DNA from: CAVPJW01 sp963705525
GTDB lineage: Bacteria > Acidobacteriota > Vicinamibacteria > Vicinamibacterales > CAVPJW01
Direction of reading: 5' to 3'
Length of the DNA stretch: 64,000 nucleotides
Assembly (NCBI GenBank): GCA_963705525.1
Contig: CAVPJW010000002.1
Coordinates: 62,001-126,000, forward strand
Under the pieces are notes generated by a model. The model saw nothing but the letters and a program-made list of their open reading frames with translations, was not told the origin of the DNA and ran no database searches. Below, piece after piece: positions 9,507-19,302 of this stretch. The translations under genes were made by a program, and so were the position numbers. Numbering within the stretch: position 1 is the first letter of the stretch; each line of letters begins with the position of its first letter.

Positions 9507-10458
9507 AGGCGGCTACAGGGCAGCGGGGATAAGCCTCTGCTTAACAATAGTCCTTTCCAGTCCGGCTCGGGCGCAATTTCCGCTGCAATCGGCGGACGGC
9601 ACGAGTGGCCTGCTCTCCAATCGGGAGGTCGGCCTCATCAATTACGAAGCGTCGGAATCGCGTGTTGGTTTCCGAATGGTGACGGGTCTACCAACTCGGA
9701 CCGTCAACGATCCGACCACTACGTTCATCTTTGACACAGGATTCTCCGCCAACAAAGGCACACGTGACCTCTTCGAAGGGGGGGCGTTCACACCTGGCTA
9801 CGACCTTGCTTTTACCGTCAGCCATACAAGCGAGCACCAGAACGCTCCCGGATACCGTCAAGTGTTTCTAAGGGCTGTCCTTGATTCGACCGCGCAGAAG
9901 ACGGTGACTGCAAAAGGGTCGACGCTGACGCTCGACTCCGAAGCCGGTGTGACGGCGGGCGCGGCGTTGGGTTACAACTACGCGTTTACGGAGAATCTAA
10001 TCTGGGGTGGATCAGTCGTGGGTCAGCGGCTGTGGAATTCGACTGACGGTCTTGATTCGAAGACCGTCTGCGTGCAGGACCTGGCCGGGACCAATACCGA
10101 CGGCAACGTGGTCACCGTGTCTGACTGTGAAGATCGCTTCATCGGACCACTTGCCAACAAGTGGGGAGGCCAAGTTCGCAGTGACCTTGCCTGGAATGCC
10201 GCCGCGTTGGGTGGTGAGGACTCAGCGATGATTGGTCTTCTCGCGAGCGCCTCCGCCGACGTTTCTCAACGCACGAAGACTTCGTTCAACATCTCAGTCG
10301 GTCCAGCCATCTTTCGTCCAAATCATCCCACGCAAGTCGTATTCGCCGCCCTGGTCGAAGCAATCGACATCGGAAACAGGTTAGGCCAATCGCCGGATCT
10401 CTCCGATCAGCTTCGGTTTCGCGTCTACGTCGGCCTTCCAGTTGACGTGCTTCGCTAG
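9481..10458 (+). CDS. Exported protein, probable outer-membrane beta-barrel
   Basis: The frame is open from 9250, but the part before 9481 is the shifted shadow of the 9183 gene. From TTG 9481 the product (about 325 residues) starts with a signal peptide (hydrophobic AAGISLCLTIVL, cleavage near SPARAQ). The rest is rich in alternating polar and aromatic strands: RVGFRMVTGLPTRTV, YDLAFTVSHTS, YNYAFTENLIWGGSVVGQRLW, FNISVGPAIF, LRFRVYVGLPVDVLR. This looks like an outer-membrane barrel, though it does not end in the usual Phe. I cannot name a family. The TTG start is an inference from the signal peptide; there is no ATG or GTG in a suitable place. Confidence 0.55.
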   Translation: MTTSSSTTKGGYRAAGISLCLTIVLSSPARAQFPLQSADGTSGLLSNREVGLINYEASESRVGFRMVTGLPTRTVNDPTTTFIFDTGFSANKGTRDLFEGGAFTPGYDLAFTVSHTSEHQNAPGYRQVFLRAVLDSTAQKTVTAKGSTLTLDSEAGVTAGAALGYNYAFTENLIWGGSVVGQRLWNSTDGLDSKTVCVQDLAGTNTDGNVVTVSDCEDRFIGPLANKWGGQVRSDLAWNAAALGGEDSAMIGLLASASADVSQRTKTSFNISVGPAIFRPNHPTQVVFAALVEAIDIGNRLGQSPDLSDQLRFRVYVGLPVDVLR

Positions 10459-10923
10459 TATCCGTTCTTGCACACACCAGATGTCATGGGCGCTAGGGAC
10501 AGATTCCTTATCATCGTATTTGGCGGCCTGCTCGGGTTCCTGAACTCGGATGCATGGCTGCGCGAGGTGGACTACCACCCGAACGAGTGGGTGGCGGTGA
10601 CGAAGGAGCGCGTCGTGAGCGGCAACATGCTGCGGCCGGGGCTGGACGTGAATTTCCCCGGCGCCACCCACGGTGCCGTGCGGGCCGTGACCAGGTGACG
10701 CATCGACGGGACGCCGTATTAGCAGGGGCTTTGTCTAGGTTGGGCCGTTTCCATGCGGCTGAGGACGAAGGCGCTCAGGGTCGTTCCGAAACCTAAAAAG
10801 GGCGTGATCGTCAGCTCGTGTGGCCGGTTGTCCGGCGATCATCGGCCTACGGGGCCGGAAGTCCCGGCCCCACTATCACATGGCCACGTGGCGTCGTTCT
10901 GAGCGTCGGGTGGGTCTGGTCAA
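10459..10923. other. Gene-poor gap; possible gene fragment at 10468-10698 (+)
   Basis: A 76-residue open frame (10468-10698, TTG start) contains LREVDYHPNEWVAVTKERV and looks more protein-like than random, but it matches nothing I recognise and may be a remnant of a lost gene. The remaining bases up to the minus-strand amidohydrolase show no supported gene. Two oppositely oriented units meet here, so a terminator is expected, but I saw no clean hairpin with a T-run. Confidence 0.35.
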
Positions 10924-12204
10924 CTAACGCGAGTGACGGCGATCCACGACCACCGCGCCGTCCTTCATGACCCAGACGACCCTCCGCGTGACAGCCTGAA
11001 TATCCGTGAGGGGATTGCCATCAACCGCGATGAGATCCGCCAGGAAACCTGGAGCAATGGCTCCGAGATCGGCATCGTGCGCCAGTAGTGCTGCCGCGGT
11101 TGTGGTTGCGGCACGAACGGCCGCCTCCGGGCTCATCCCAGCCTCGATGAACGCCTCGAGTTCTCGCGCATTCTCGCCGAAACCGGTGAAGACTGCGTCG
11201 GAGCCCATGGCGATCTTCACTCCCGCTTGAATAGCCTTCCGAAGGGTTGCAAGGTTCCGTTGCCGATACTCGTTCAACCGCTTGACGACCGCGTCGTCGT
11301 AACCAAACTCGTCGCGGTGATCGACGTAATAGCGATTATGGTCAATCGTTGGCACGTAGTACACGCCCTTTCGTGCCATGGCGGTGATGGTCGCATCATC
11401 CATGTCCGTCGCGTGTTCGATCGAGTCGGCACCCGCCTCGACCGCATCGCGCGCGGCATCCGGACCATAGGAGTGGACCGCGATGCGCCTGCCCGCTTGA
11501 TGTGCGACCGCGACGGCGGCCCGAATCTCGTCCAAGGTGAAGGTCTGGAATCCTGTGACGTCCTGGTCACTGCCGGTTGAGGCAAACATCTTGATCCAGT
11601 CGGCGCCAGCCGCCAGCTGCCGGCGCGCGGCTGAGAGGACTCCTGACGTGCCGTCAGCGCGCCCTGGATCGGGCTCGGAATCGCCAGAGCGGAGCGGCGA
11701 ATCGCTCACATGCAGGCCCGCGCCTGCAACGAACATACGTGGCCCAATCATTGCCCCGCGGGTGATGAGATCTCGAAGCGCGATGTCCGCATAGTTGTTG
11801 GACCCGAGATCCCTCACCGTCGTGACACCCGCCTCGAGGGTTCGTCTTGCATTCTCTTGAGCCAGGAAGACCAGCACTGGCGTCGATAGCGCACCGAGGC
11901 GAGACCACGGCGTGGTCCCGGGAGCGCTATCCCAATAGAACGACATATGGGTGTGCACATCGATCAGGCCTGGGAGACCGACCGATGGGCGGAGGTCGAT
12001 CACTTGCGCCCCAGACGGCACCGCCCGGTCGCCCTGTCCGACAGCCGTGATCGTGTTTCCTTCGACGATCACAACCGCATCGAGTAACGGTTCACCGCGC
12101 ATGGTGATGAGGGTTGATAGCCGGATCGCCTTGGTTTGAGCCGCCAGGGGACCGGCAAGCGAGAGAGTGAGCATCAGCATGACCACAATGTGGGGCAACT
12201 GCAC
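10924..12204 (-). CDS. Secreted metal-dependent amidohydrolase (imidazolonepropionase-like)
   Basis: 426 residues with a signal peptide (hydrophobic VVMLMLTLSLAGPLAA, cut near LAAQ). It belongs to the amidohydrolase superfamily, in the group of exported imidazolonepropionase-like or prolidase-like enzymes. The full metal ligand set is visible: His84 and His86 in DVHTHM, the carboxylated Lys205 in WIKMFAS, His244 in AVHSYG, His264 in IEHATD and Asp336 in GSDAVF. This points to a binuclear zinc hydrolase of the periplasm acting on a peptide or cyclic amide; the substrate cannot be read from the sequence. It stands alone on the minus strand, upstream of a small exported protein. Confidence 0.85.
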   Translation of the reverse strand: MQLPHIVVMLMLTLSLAGPLAAQTKAIRLSTLITMRGEPLLDAVVIVEGNTITAVGQGDRAVPSGAQVIDLRPSVGLPGLIDVHTHMSFYWDSAPGTTPWSRLGALSTPVLVFLAQENARRTLEAGVTTVRDLGSNNYADIALRDLITRGAMIGPRMFVAGAGLHVSDSPLRSGDSEPDPGRADGTSGVLSAARRQLAAGADWIKMFASTGSDQDVTGFQTFTLDEIRAAVAVAHQAGRRIAVHSYGPDAARDAVEAGADSIEHATDMDDATITAMARKGVYYVPTIDHNRYYVDHRDEFGYDDAVVKRLNEYRQRNLATLRKAIQAGVKIAMGSDAVFTGFGENARELEAFIEAGMSPEAAVRAATTTAAALLAHDADLGAIAPGFLADLIAVDGNPLTDIQAVTRRVVWVMKDGAVVVDRRHSR

Positions 12205-12333
12205 GGGCTCGACCTCCTGCGATCAGCCACTACCAATGCGCCGACTGGCCTGGAGGACTTCTGCGGCTCGACATGAGCGGCGCGCCACAATGCATGATCG
12301 CACGAGACGTCGTGGGCTCCGTCAGGCCGGCCC

Positions 12334-12717
12334 CTACCGGATTCCCGTGTCGAAACGGAGGAGCACGGTCGTCGTCCCGTTGGAGCCGACCGCCACCTCC
12401 TTCGCCTGTGCCCTCGGCGAGAGGATCGGGGCGTCTGGGCCTGGCACGACTACGTATCTGCCACGAGCCAACCGCACTTCGAAGTGACCCTCGGCATCCG
12501 AGCGAAAGGTCGCGACCACCATATCTGCGCGTTCCACCGTGAAGCTGGCACTGAACGGCGCGTCACAGGGCACGTCGACCTGGCACACCGGCTGGACGGG
12601 ACCCCGGACGACGGTCCCGACGAGCCTCGTGTCGCTGGGTGCCGTAGGAACATCGCAACGAGCTGCCGAGCAGCACAGAACCACGGCAAAAAGAGAAGCG
12701 GTGCGTATGCGCGGCAA
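12334..12717 (-). CDS. Small exported protein with carboxypeptidase-regulatory-like fold
   Basis: 127 residues. The N-terminus is a signal peptide (RIRTASLFAVVLCCSAARC); the Cys after SAAR could be a lipid-attachment site, although the lipobox is imperfect. The mature part, GTVVRGPVQPVC then TFRSDAEGHFEVRLARGRYVVVPG, has the G.F...L..G.Y.V pattern of carboxypeptidase regulatory-like or CNA-B beta sandwiches. The enzymatic role is unknown, and it may bind a surface ligand. It shares direction with the amidohydrolase downstream, about 130 bases away. Confidence 0.6.
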   Translation of the reverse strand: MPRIRTASLFAVVLCCSAARCDVPTAPSDTRLVGTVVRGPVQPVCQVDVPCDAPFSASFTVERADMVVATFRSDAEGHFEVRLARGRYVVVPGPDAPILSPRAQAKEVAVGSNGTTTVLLRFDTGIR

Positions 12718-12947
12718 CGTTACGGCAGCCTGATTCCGCGATCCCTAGGTGGCAGGTCAGAACACATCAAAGCCCTCCGCCCAAAGTATGCCCTGGGCGG
12801 CCAGCTTTCCTCGCGAATCCGCTCATAATCCCTGTGTCTCTCCCCTCAACAGGGACTTCCATTCAAGCCCTGCCAGAGCGAATGTGTGATCACTGGTGCG
12901 GGAGGCCGCATATCGCGGCTTGACGGCCGGCCGGAGGTCCTACAGTC

Positions 12948-13853
12948 ATGCGCGGACGGAAAAACCCTCCCCTGGATTTGAGCCCGGTGCCCGATGGTAC
13001 GCGGTTCACGTTCGACGTGATGGCACGGGCGTACCTCGAAGACTACGTGCTGCAGCGCTATCGAACCTTGACCACCGCGCGAGCCAGGGTGGAGCATCTG
13101 CGTGGGTTTTTCGGCGGCGAGGCTGCGGAGGCGATGACGGCTGATCGCGTACGCGACTACCAACTCTGGCGTCGAAAACAAGGCGCGGAGGCCGCGACGG
13201 TGAACCGCGAGACGTCCGCGCTCAGCCGCATGTTCCAATTGGCGATTCGGCGGGGGCAGCTCGAGCGCATGCCGTTGTTCCCCAATCGCCTGGAGGAAAA
13301 TCCGCCACGCGACGGGTTCTTTGAACACGAAGAATATCTGAACGTGCGGGCTCATCTGCCGGAGTCGTACCAAGACGTGCTGGACTTCGCGTACTACTCA
13401 GGGTGGCGGCGCAACGAGATCCTCGAGCTCACCTGGAACGACGTGGACTTGGCGGGTGGGGTCATCCGGCTGACACCGCGTCGTTCAAAAACGAAAACCG
13501 GCCGCGTGTTGCCGATTTCCCCTCCGTTGCGACAGGTGCTCACACGACGCGGTCGTCTGCCGGTAGCGGGGAACCCTCGCGTGTTTCACCGCGATGGGGT
13601 CACGGTGCGCGCGTGGCGCACTGCGCTCCGCGATGCGTGCCGAAAGGCCAAGGTGCCGCATCGGCTTCTTCACGATTGCCGGCGCACCGCGGCGCGTAAC
13701 TTGATCCGTGCAGGCGTTCCAGAGCGGGTGGCGATGCTCTTGACCGGCCACAAGACGCGCGCGGTATTCGATCGTTACAACATCGTGAACGAACAGGAGC
13801 TGCTGACGGCGGGGGAGCGGTTGGCCGCCTACGTTGCGAAGAGCCGTTCCTAG
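12948..13853 (+). CDS. Tyrosine recombinase / phage-type integrase
   Basis: 301 residues. An N-terminal SAM-like core-binding domain (about 20-110) is followed by a catalytic domain with the full set of active residues: Arg154 in SGWRRNEI, Lys183 in RSKTKTGR, His242 and Arg245 in HDCRRTAARN, His268 in GHKTRAVFDRY and the nucleophile Tyr277. It looks intact. The ATG at 12948 lies downstream of a purine-rich stretch. A 13-base motif, GAGCGAATGTGTG (12876-12888), 60 bases upstream recurs before the other integrase in this window. It lies directly upstream of the McrBC system, which suggests that system arrived on a mobile element (inference). Confidence 0.88.
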   Translation: MRGRKNPPLDLSPVPDGTRFTFDVMARAYLEDYVLQRYRTLTTARARVEHLRGFFGGEAAEAMTADRVRDYQLWRRKQGAEAATVNRETSALSRMFQLAIRRGQLERMPLFPNRLEENPPRDGFFEHEEYLNVRAHLPESYQDVLDFAYYSGWRRNEILELTWNDVDLAGGVIRLTPRRSKTKTGRVLPISPPLRQVLTRRGRLPVAGNPRVFHRDGVTVRAWRTALRDACRKAKVPHRLLHDCRRTAARNLIRAGVPERVAMLLTGHKTRAVFDRYNIVNEQELLTAGERLAAYVAKSRS

Positions 13854-14103
13854 CGCGGCGTGTCCCGTGGGGCAGTAGCTCGTATCGATAGGGAAGAACC
13901 GCATTACCGACGCATTCGTTTCTCGTTGCCCTACGATGATTGCACTAACATCAAGGATTTCTATCGGCCTTAAGCTCGAGCTGATCGCCGAGGCTTGTCA
14001 GTTATTGCCGCGGCACCCAAATTCCGACGGTTCGGAACAACGGGGCGTTTATCAGGGTTTGAGGCCACATGCAGGGGCTTCTTAGACGATAATCCGTATC
14101 CTG

Positions 14104-17100
14104 ATGAACACTCCCAGGACCTCATCGGATGCTGCGCCGCCTGTCTTCAGCGCCACCGATTGTGCTGTGTTCGCTCGCACACGGGCCGGCGGACTATGGA
14201 CCGACTTGGATCCCGGTGATCAGGACCAGTTCCGAAGTATTCGCCAGCGTTTGAAGGCGCTCGCGCAGCAGCTCGTGGACCCAGCGACACGCGTCTCCGT
14301 GCCCATGAAGTCGTTCGTTTCGACGTTGAATCCGAGCGGACGAGCCCCCGGAGAGTTGTGGTCGTGTGTTTTTCCGCAAATTGCTGGTAATAAGTCCTAC
14401 GGTCTCCAGCTCGCCGTGATCATCAACGGTGCAGGCGCGGAGATCTGTTGCTGCCTTGGCGCCGGAAAGTCCCAGGTCAGTGCGCCTGACCTAGTCCGGG
14501 ACCATCAGGGGACGTGGGAACATCTGCGCCACCAGTTGGCCAGCGCTCCGGCGTCCACAGTCCAGGCCGTTGAATCCCGTTTGGGTAACCGCTGGCAGTA
14601 TCGCACTTCATGGTTGCTCGAGCCGGGTCGGAGTGATTTTTCGTCGTTAAGCGATTGGCTAACCTTTGCGGCATCGGACGGGGGCGCGGGGGCGTCCATT
14701 TCCCGCAATCTGGCTGCACAGGAGCTCGGAGAAGCCGGTAGCGGCCTGCTCGACGAACTGGTGCACGACCTTGAGACGTTTGCCCCACTGTTCGTGCATG
14801 TCTACGGCCATACCACCGACGGGACTGTCAAAAGGTCCCCGTTGACGATAGCGCCGGGGTTTCAGTTGCATCCGTTGTTATTCGAGCGACTGCGACAGAC
14901 ACATGCCGAGATGCTGGCGAAGGGGGATCTACTGTCACGCGAGGCGCTGGATGGCTACTACGCCGCCTTCCGTCAGCGCTTCGGTCCGGAAGCCTTGCGA
15001 GCCCACGACGGCGAATCGCTGCTATCACTGATGCAGGAGACAAAGCCCGACAGCATGATCTATTGGCTCGAGTTCAAGGACGACGAGGAATTCCCTTCGA
15101 GCTTTGGGAGTATCGCGGGCGGCTCGGCCCTGAAGTACGGTTTCTATCGTAGGCAAGAAACCGGCGAGTGGATGACCGGCACGCCCGCGGCTCAGCGCGT
15201 TATAACGACCGAGGAAGCCGTTGGCCTGGCGCGTCGAAATCGCGATCAGCTGTCGGCGGCCTCTGAACTTCTCGCGCGACTACCTGACAATGCTGACGAG
15301 GCCGCTTATGTAGCGCTTCAAGAGGCGCTCACGAGGGTCGCGCCAGACGTCCAGGGTAGCTCCTGGGGGCACAAGTATCTGTCGTTGATTTGCCCCAGTA
15401 AGCTCGACGACTACCATGCCGTAGCCTATCAACGCTTCCACTTGATCAAACTGCTGCAAGTACCATCAGCCGTAGAGGGCCGATACGTCAATGCCCCACG
15501 CTTTGTTGCGCTGGGCCGCGCCTTGGACTGGCCGCTTAATCACGTCACGACGGTCTTGAATCGACGTAACGGCTCTCCACATCGATACTGGCGCATCGGG
15601 ACTCGTGCCGGCGACGATGGTCAGAGTTACTGGGACCGGATGCAGCGCGAGTCGGTCGTAGCCATCGGTTGGTCGAAGCTCGGCGACCTGTTGCCAGCCC
15701 TTGCTGCGGAGCACGTTAAAGAGGCGGTTAAGCAACGTCTGGCGGAAGCCTATCCTAGCGATCCACGTCAGATCGGACGGAGCACGCAGGAGCTCGTGCA
15801 CTTTTGCCAGACGATCCAAGACGGCGACTACGTGCTCGCCTCTGACGGCGCGAAGGTGCTCGGGATCGGACGAATCAACGGGTCCTACGCGTATACACCT
15901 ACCGAAGCTTTTCCGCACGAACGATCCGTCGAATGGCTGGATCTCGGTGAGTGGCGCCTACCAACGCCGGAGGGGTTACGGACGACGGTTTTTGAGTATC
16001 GTCGACGTCCCGATAACTTGGTGGCCATCGAACGGCGGGTCCTGGGGGCACAGCCGACACCCACACCGACAAAGGTCATCACCACGACGGATGGTGCACG
16101 TAAACACACCGTGTGGGCCGCGGGCGGCAAAATAGGGCGAATCCAAGACCTTCTGAACCGTAAAGGCCAGGCGATCCTCTATGGCCCCCCCGGCACAGGT
16201 AAGACCTACTGGGCCGAGCAGGCTACGAAAGCACTTGCCGCTCTGTGGAACTTTGGTGTGGGAGTCGAGCAGCTCTCAACGGACCAGCGTGAACGTCTGG
16301 ATGGCCCCGGATCTAATGTCTACGTCCGTGTCTGTACGTTTCACCCGGCCTACGGCTACGAGGACTTCATCGAAGGATACCGCCCAAGCGTTGAGCACGG
16401 CGCTATTTACTTCTCACTGCAGAATGGAATTTTCAAGAACCTCTGCGAGACGGCGGTGAACGATACTTACGGCCGCTACTACCTTATTATCGATGAGATT
16501 AACCGAGGTGACATTCCACGGATCTTTGGTGAACTACTGACGCTGCTCGACAAGCCCAAACGTGGCTCCACCGTTGTACTCCCGCTCAGTGGTCAGCGCT
16601 TTGCGGTTCCGGAGAACGTGTTTGTCGTTGGCACCATGAATACCGCCGATCGTTCGATCGCATTGCTGGATACTGCCTTGCGGCGACGCTTCGGGTTCAT
16701 TGAGCTCATGCCCGATCCGACGACGCTCGGCGACACGGTCATCGAGGGCATTGCACTAAAACCTTGGCTCGTGGCACTGAATCAGCAGATCACAGCGCAC
16801 GTGGGTCGCGATGCTCGCAATCTGCAGGTGGGGCATTCCTACCTCATGTCCGGCGGACGACCTATTCATGATTTCAAACAACTGGCCCGGGTCCTCCAGG
16901 AAGATGTTCTGCCACTGCTTGAGGAGTACTGCTATGAGGACTGGGAGATGCTGGAGCGTATCCTGGGTTCTGGGCTGGTGGATGTTGCCAGGCGTCGTTT
17001 TAAGTCCGAGTTGTTTGAGTCGAATCGACAACTCGAACTCGTCCAAGCTGTGCTTGCCTTTACGCCGGATGTGAGCACGTCCACGATGGCTGTCGCCGCG

Positions 17101-17175
17101 GATGTTGCGGAGGGGGCGGATGAGTTAGAGAGTGAGGACGAGAGTCAGGACGACAAAGAGGACGAGGACAGCTGA
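14104..17175 (+). CDS. mcrB: McrB-type AAA+ restriction GTPase with modified-base reader domain
   Basis: 1023 residues. Residues about 40-150 resemble the MrcB-like N-terminal domain. Residues about 493-640 contain YWRIGTRAGDD, then ESVVAIGWSKLGDL, then GDYVLASDGAKVLGIGRI, an EVE/PUA-like fold known to bind modified cytosines or adenines. The AAA+ motor follows: Walker A GPPGTGKT (694-701), Walker B YYLIIDEINRGD, sensor VVGTMNTADRSIALLDTALRR. The McrB family is GTP-driven and moves the nuclease along modified DNA. An acidic tail (EDESQDDKEDEDS) ends the protein. The mcrC-like gene follows directly. The frame appears intact, unlike its partner. Confidence 0.88.
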   Translation: MNTPRTSSDAAPPVFSATDCAVFARTRAGGLWTDLDPGDQDQFRSIRQRLKALAQQLVDPATRVSVPMKSFVSTLNPSGRAPGELWSCVFPQIAGNKSYGLQLAVIINGAGAEICCCLGAGKSQVSAPDLVRDHQGTWEHLRHQLASAPASTVQAVESRLGNRWQYRTSWLLEPGRSDFSSLSDWLTFAASDGGAGASISRNLAAQELGEAGSGLLDELVHDLETFAPLFVHVYGHTTDGTVKRSPLTIAPGFQLHPLLFERLRQTHAEMLAKGDLLSREALDGYYAAFRQRFGPEALRAHDGESLLSLMQETKPDSMIYWLEFKDDEEFPSSFGSIAGGSALKYGFYRRQETGEWMTGTPAAQRVITTEEAVGLARRNRDQLSAASELLARLPDNADEAAYVALQEALTRVAPDVQGSSWGHKYLSLICPSKLDDYHAVAYQRFHLIKLLQVPSAVEGRYVNAPRFVALGRALDWPLNHVTTVLNRRNGSPHRYWRIGTRAGDDGQSYWDRMQRESVVAIGWSKLGDLLPALAAEHVKEAVKQRLAEAYPSDPRQIGRSTQELVHFCQTIQDGDYVLASDGAKVLGIGRINGSYAYTPTEAFPHERSVEWLDLGEWRLPTPEGLRTTVFEYRRRPDNLVAIERRVLGAQPTPTPTKVITTTDGARKHTVWAAGGKIGRIQDLLNRKGQAILYGPPGTGKTYWAEQATKALAALWNFGVGVEQLSTDQRERLDGPGSNVYVRVCTFHPAYGYEDFIEGYRPSVEHGAIYFSLQNGIFKNLCETAVNDTYGRYYLIIDEINRGDIPRIFGELLTLLDKPKRGSTVVLPLSGQRFAVPENVFVVGTMNTADRSIALLDTALRRRFGFIELMPDPTTLGDTVIEGIALKPWLVALNQQITAHVGRDARNLQVGHSYLMSGGRPIHDFKQLARVLQEDVLPLLEEYCYEDWEMLERILGSGLVDVARRRFKSELFESNRQLELVQAVLAFTPDVSTSTMAVAADVAEGADELESEDESQDDKEDEDS

Positions 17176-17304
17176 CGGTGCCCACCGTTGACCTCGCGGA
17201 ATGGCAGCAAGCAACTCCTCAGACTCATCCTGTTTTGGCCGGGCTCAGGCTCGACTTGCATCTGAGCGAGCGTACAGGTACTCAGGCAGCTCGAGCGGCA
17301 GCCG

Positions 17305-18498
17305 ATGGTGACCGTGCGCGAGCTGCGTGACGGCCTATCGATCACGTGTACATCGTTCGTCGGGTCGGTTCGCACGGGTCCGTTAACGATCCGAATTCGT
17401 CCGAAACTGACGGGCCGTCCCTTCTCGGTGCTCCTCGGATACGCGGTCGGGCTGCAGCAGATCGCACTGCTGCCGGAGCATGATGTCAGCCTTGCGTCTC
17501 CTGCGTTTCAGGATCTTCTCGTGCTTCGCCTGGCATCGGAGGCCTCGCGATTAGTTGCCCGAGGGATCTACCGCGCGTATCTCACACGGCAGGCGTCGCT
17601 GACACGCCCACGGGGGCGGATTCTGTTCAGTCAGCTCGCGCGAGCGCCGCTGACGACAGCGACGCTGCCCTGTCGATTTGATGAGCGGCTGGAAAATGTT
17701 CTGCCCAATCGTGTGCTGCTGGCCGGGCTTCAGCTGGCGTGCCGCGTTGCCCAGGATCCCCTGGTGCGCACACGTGCGCGGCGGTTCGCCATGGCGCTGG
17801 CCGATCGGGTCGAGCCAGTACCTCTGATGGCGGAGACGTTTCGGGCGCTTCATCGCAGCGCCAGTCGCCTGACCGCGGCGTACGAGCCGGCGTTCGCCTT
17901 GATTCGCTTGATCAAGGCCGGGAGCGGTATCGGTCCGGAGACCGGCGCGGATCGAACCGAGCTTCCAGGCTTTCTCTTCGACATGAATCGCCTCTTCCAG
18001 GACGCCGTGGGACGATTCCTGCGGGATTGGCTCCGCGATGCGAAGGTCTTGCCTCAATACCGGCTGCAAAATGTCTTTCGATATGATCCACGCTTCAATC
18101 CCCGCCGCCGACAATCGCCTAAGCCCCAGCCGGACTACGTGCTAACACGACAGGGTCGTGTCGTGGCGATCGCCGATGCGAAGTATCGCGACCTCTGGGA
18201 ATACAATCTCCCGCCGGACATGCTCTATCAGTTGAGCGTCTATGCACTCAGCCAAACCGACTGCCAAACGGCGACTATCCTGTACGCCACGATGGCACCT
18301 GACGCCCGTGACGCCAGAGTCGAGATCACCGATCCCATCCGTGGCAGGCCGCGCGCGCACGTCGTCTTGCGGCCAGTGTGTCTGCCGGAGCTGGCAGAAC
18401 TCGTGCAGCAGCCGCGGACGGCCACAAACGATCGTCACCGCCACGAATATGCCGGATACCTTGCGTACGGAAGATCGTCGCGGAAGATACCCATGTGA
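17305..18498 (+). CDS. mcrC: McrC-type restriction nuclease subunit (N-terminus apparently frameshifted)
   Basis: 397 residues from ATG 17305. The C-terminal half holds a PD-(D/E)xK nuclease core, PDYVLTRQG then VVAIADAKYRD, with the lysine near residue 293. The N-terminal half has the McrC hallmark SFVGSVRTGPLTIRIRPKL. McrC proteins normally start with a strand like TVDLAEWQ; that sequence is present at a GTG at 17178 (3 bases after mcrB) but in a different frame (VPTVDLAEWQQ to LHLSER). The natural gene therefore probably spanned 17178-18498, with a one-base break near 17263-17275. The product from 17305 keeps the nuclease but lacks about 30 residues of the McrB-contacting end. Confidence 0.82.
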   Translation: MVTVRELRDGLSITCTSFVGSVRTGPLTIRIRPKLTGRPFSVLLGYAVGLQQIALLPEHDVSLASPAFQDLLVLRLASEASRLVARGIYRAYLTRQASLTRPRGRILFSQLARAPLTTATLPCRFDERLENVLPNRVLLAGLQLACRVAQDPLVRTRARRFAMALADRVEPVPLMAETFRALHRSASRLTAAYEPAFALIRLIKAGSGIGPETGADRTELPGFLFDMNRLFQDAVGRFLRDWLRDAKVLPQYRLQNVFRYDPRFNPRRRQSPKPQPDYVLTRQGRVVAIADAKYRDLWEYNLPPDMLYQLSVYALSQTDCQTATILYATMAPDARDARVEITDPIRGRPRAHVVLRPVCLPELAELVQQPRTATNDRHRHEYAGYLAYGRSSRKIPM

Positions 18499-18565
18499 GC
18501 CAGCGGTGCTCAAAGGCTCGGAACTGCGACTACCGGCTCGCCAGATACCGTGGAAGGGAGTCAGG

Positions 18566-19302
18566 ATGCGCGCTTACGTTGTACGAGTCGGTATCGACCA
18601 AACGTTCGGAGGGTGGGACTCACCGGTGGACCCGGAGACCAACGAGTTCGTTTATGTGCCCATCCCCGAGAGCCGAGAGATGCGGACCGAGTTCGCGACT
18701 CCGTATGGTGTGGTCCTGCCTGCGTTGGACACGTTTGGCGAAACACATCCCGCGGCGTTGCTCAACTCTGTTCAATCCTGTCGAATTTTATCACTGCAAA
18801 CATGCACCTCGATCCTGATTTCGAACACCTCACGTACGGCGACAATGGCGTGCGGCGCGGCAAGGGCCTTGCTGATCTCGGCCGCGGCGATGTCGTCGTC
18901 TTCTACAGCAGGTCTCCGGCCGGTGGCGGCATTGCCAGCACCGGCTCGTCTATGCGCTCGTCGGCCTTTTCCGCGGAGCGAGGTCGTGCGCCTCGAGTCG
19001 GTCGCCGAAGCTCGGTGGTCCGAGAACGCCCACACCCGCTGTGTGGGCACGAGGGGAGCGATGTCATCGTTCGCGCCGAACGCGGCCCTAGTGGCCGACT
19101 GCGCCGGTGCATTCCGATCGGTGGGTTTCGAGATCGAGCCTATCGGGTGATCGCGGGATCCTGGCAGACCTGGGGAGGGCTTTCCAGTCGCAACGGCTAT
19201 CTCCAGCGGAGCGCCGTTCTACCCGCCTTGCTCGACCCGCAGCGATTCATGGATTGGTTCGAGCGGCAGGGCCCGGAGCTGGTTAGCTCGAACAACGCTT
19301 GA
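18566..19302 (+). pseudogene. Nmad3-like nucleotide-modification protein, broken by about five frameshifts
   Basis: The ATG at 18566 follows GGAAGGGAG. Frame A reads MRAYVVRVGIDQTFGGWD and FVYVPIPES, then moves near 18780 to frame B (NMHLDPDFEHLTYGD, LGRGDVVVFY), near 18906 back to A (AGLRPV), near 18935 to C (HRLVYALVGLFRG), near 18975 to A (EVVRLESVAEARWSENAHTR) and near 19053 to B (SDVIVRAERGPSGRLRR to VLPALLDPQRFMDWFERQ, stop 19302). Each piece joins smoothly in meaning, so one ancestral gene of about 240 residues is clear. I relate it to the Nmad3 family of putative nucleotide-modification proteins, from memory and with moderate confidence. Its place next to mcrBC fits a DNA-modification role. 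It cannot be functional as read. Confidence 0.65.
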
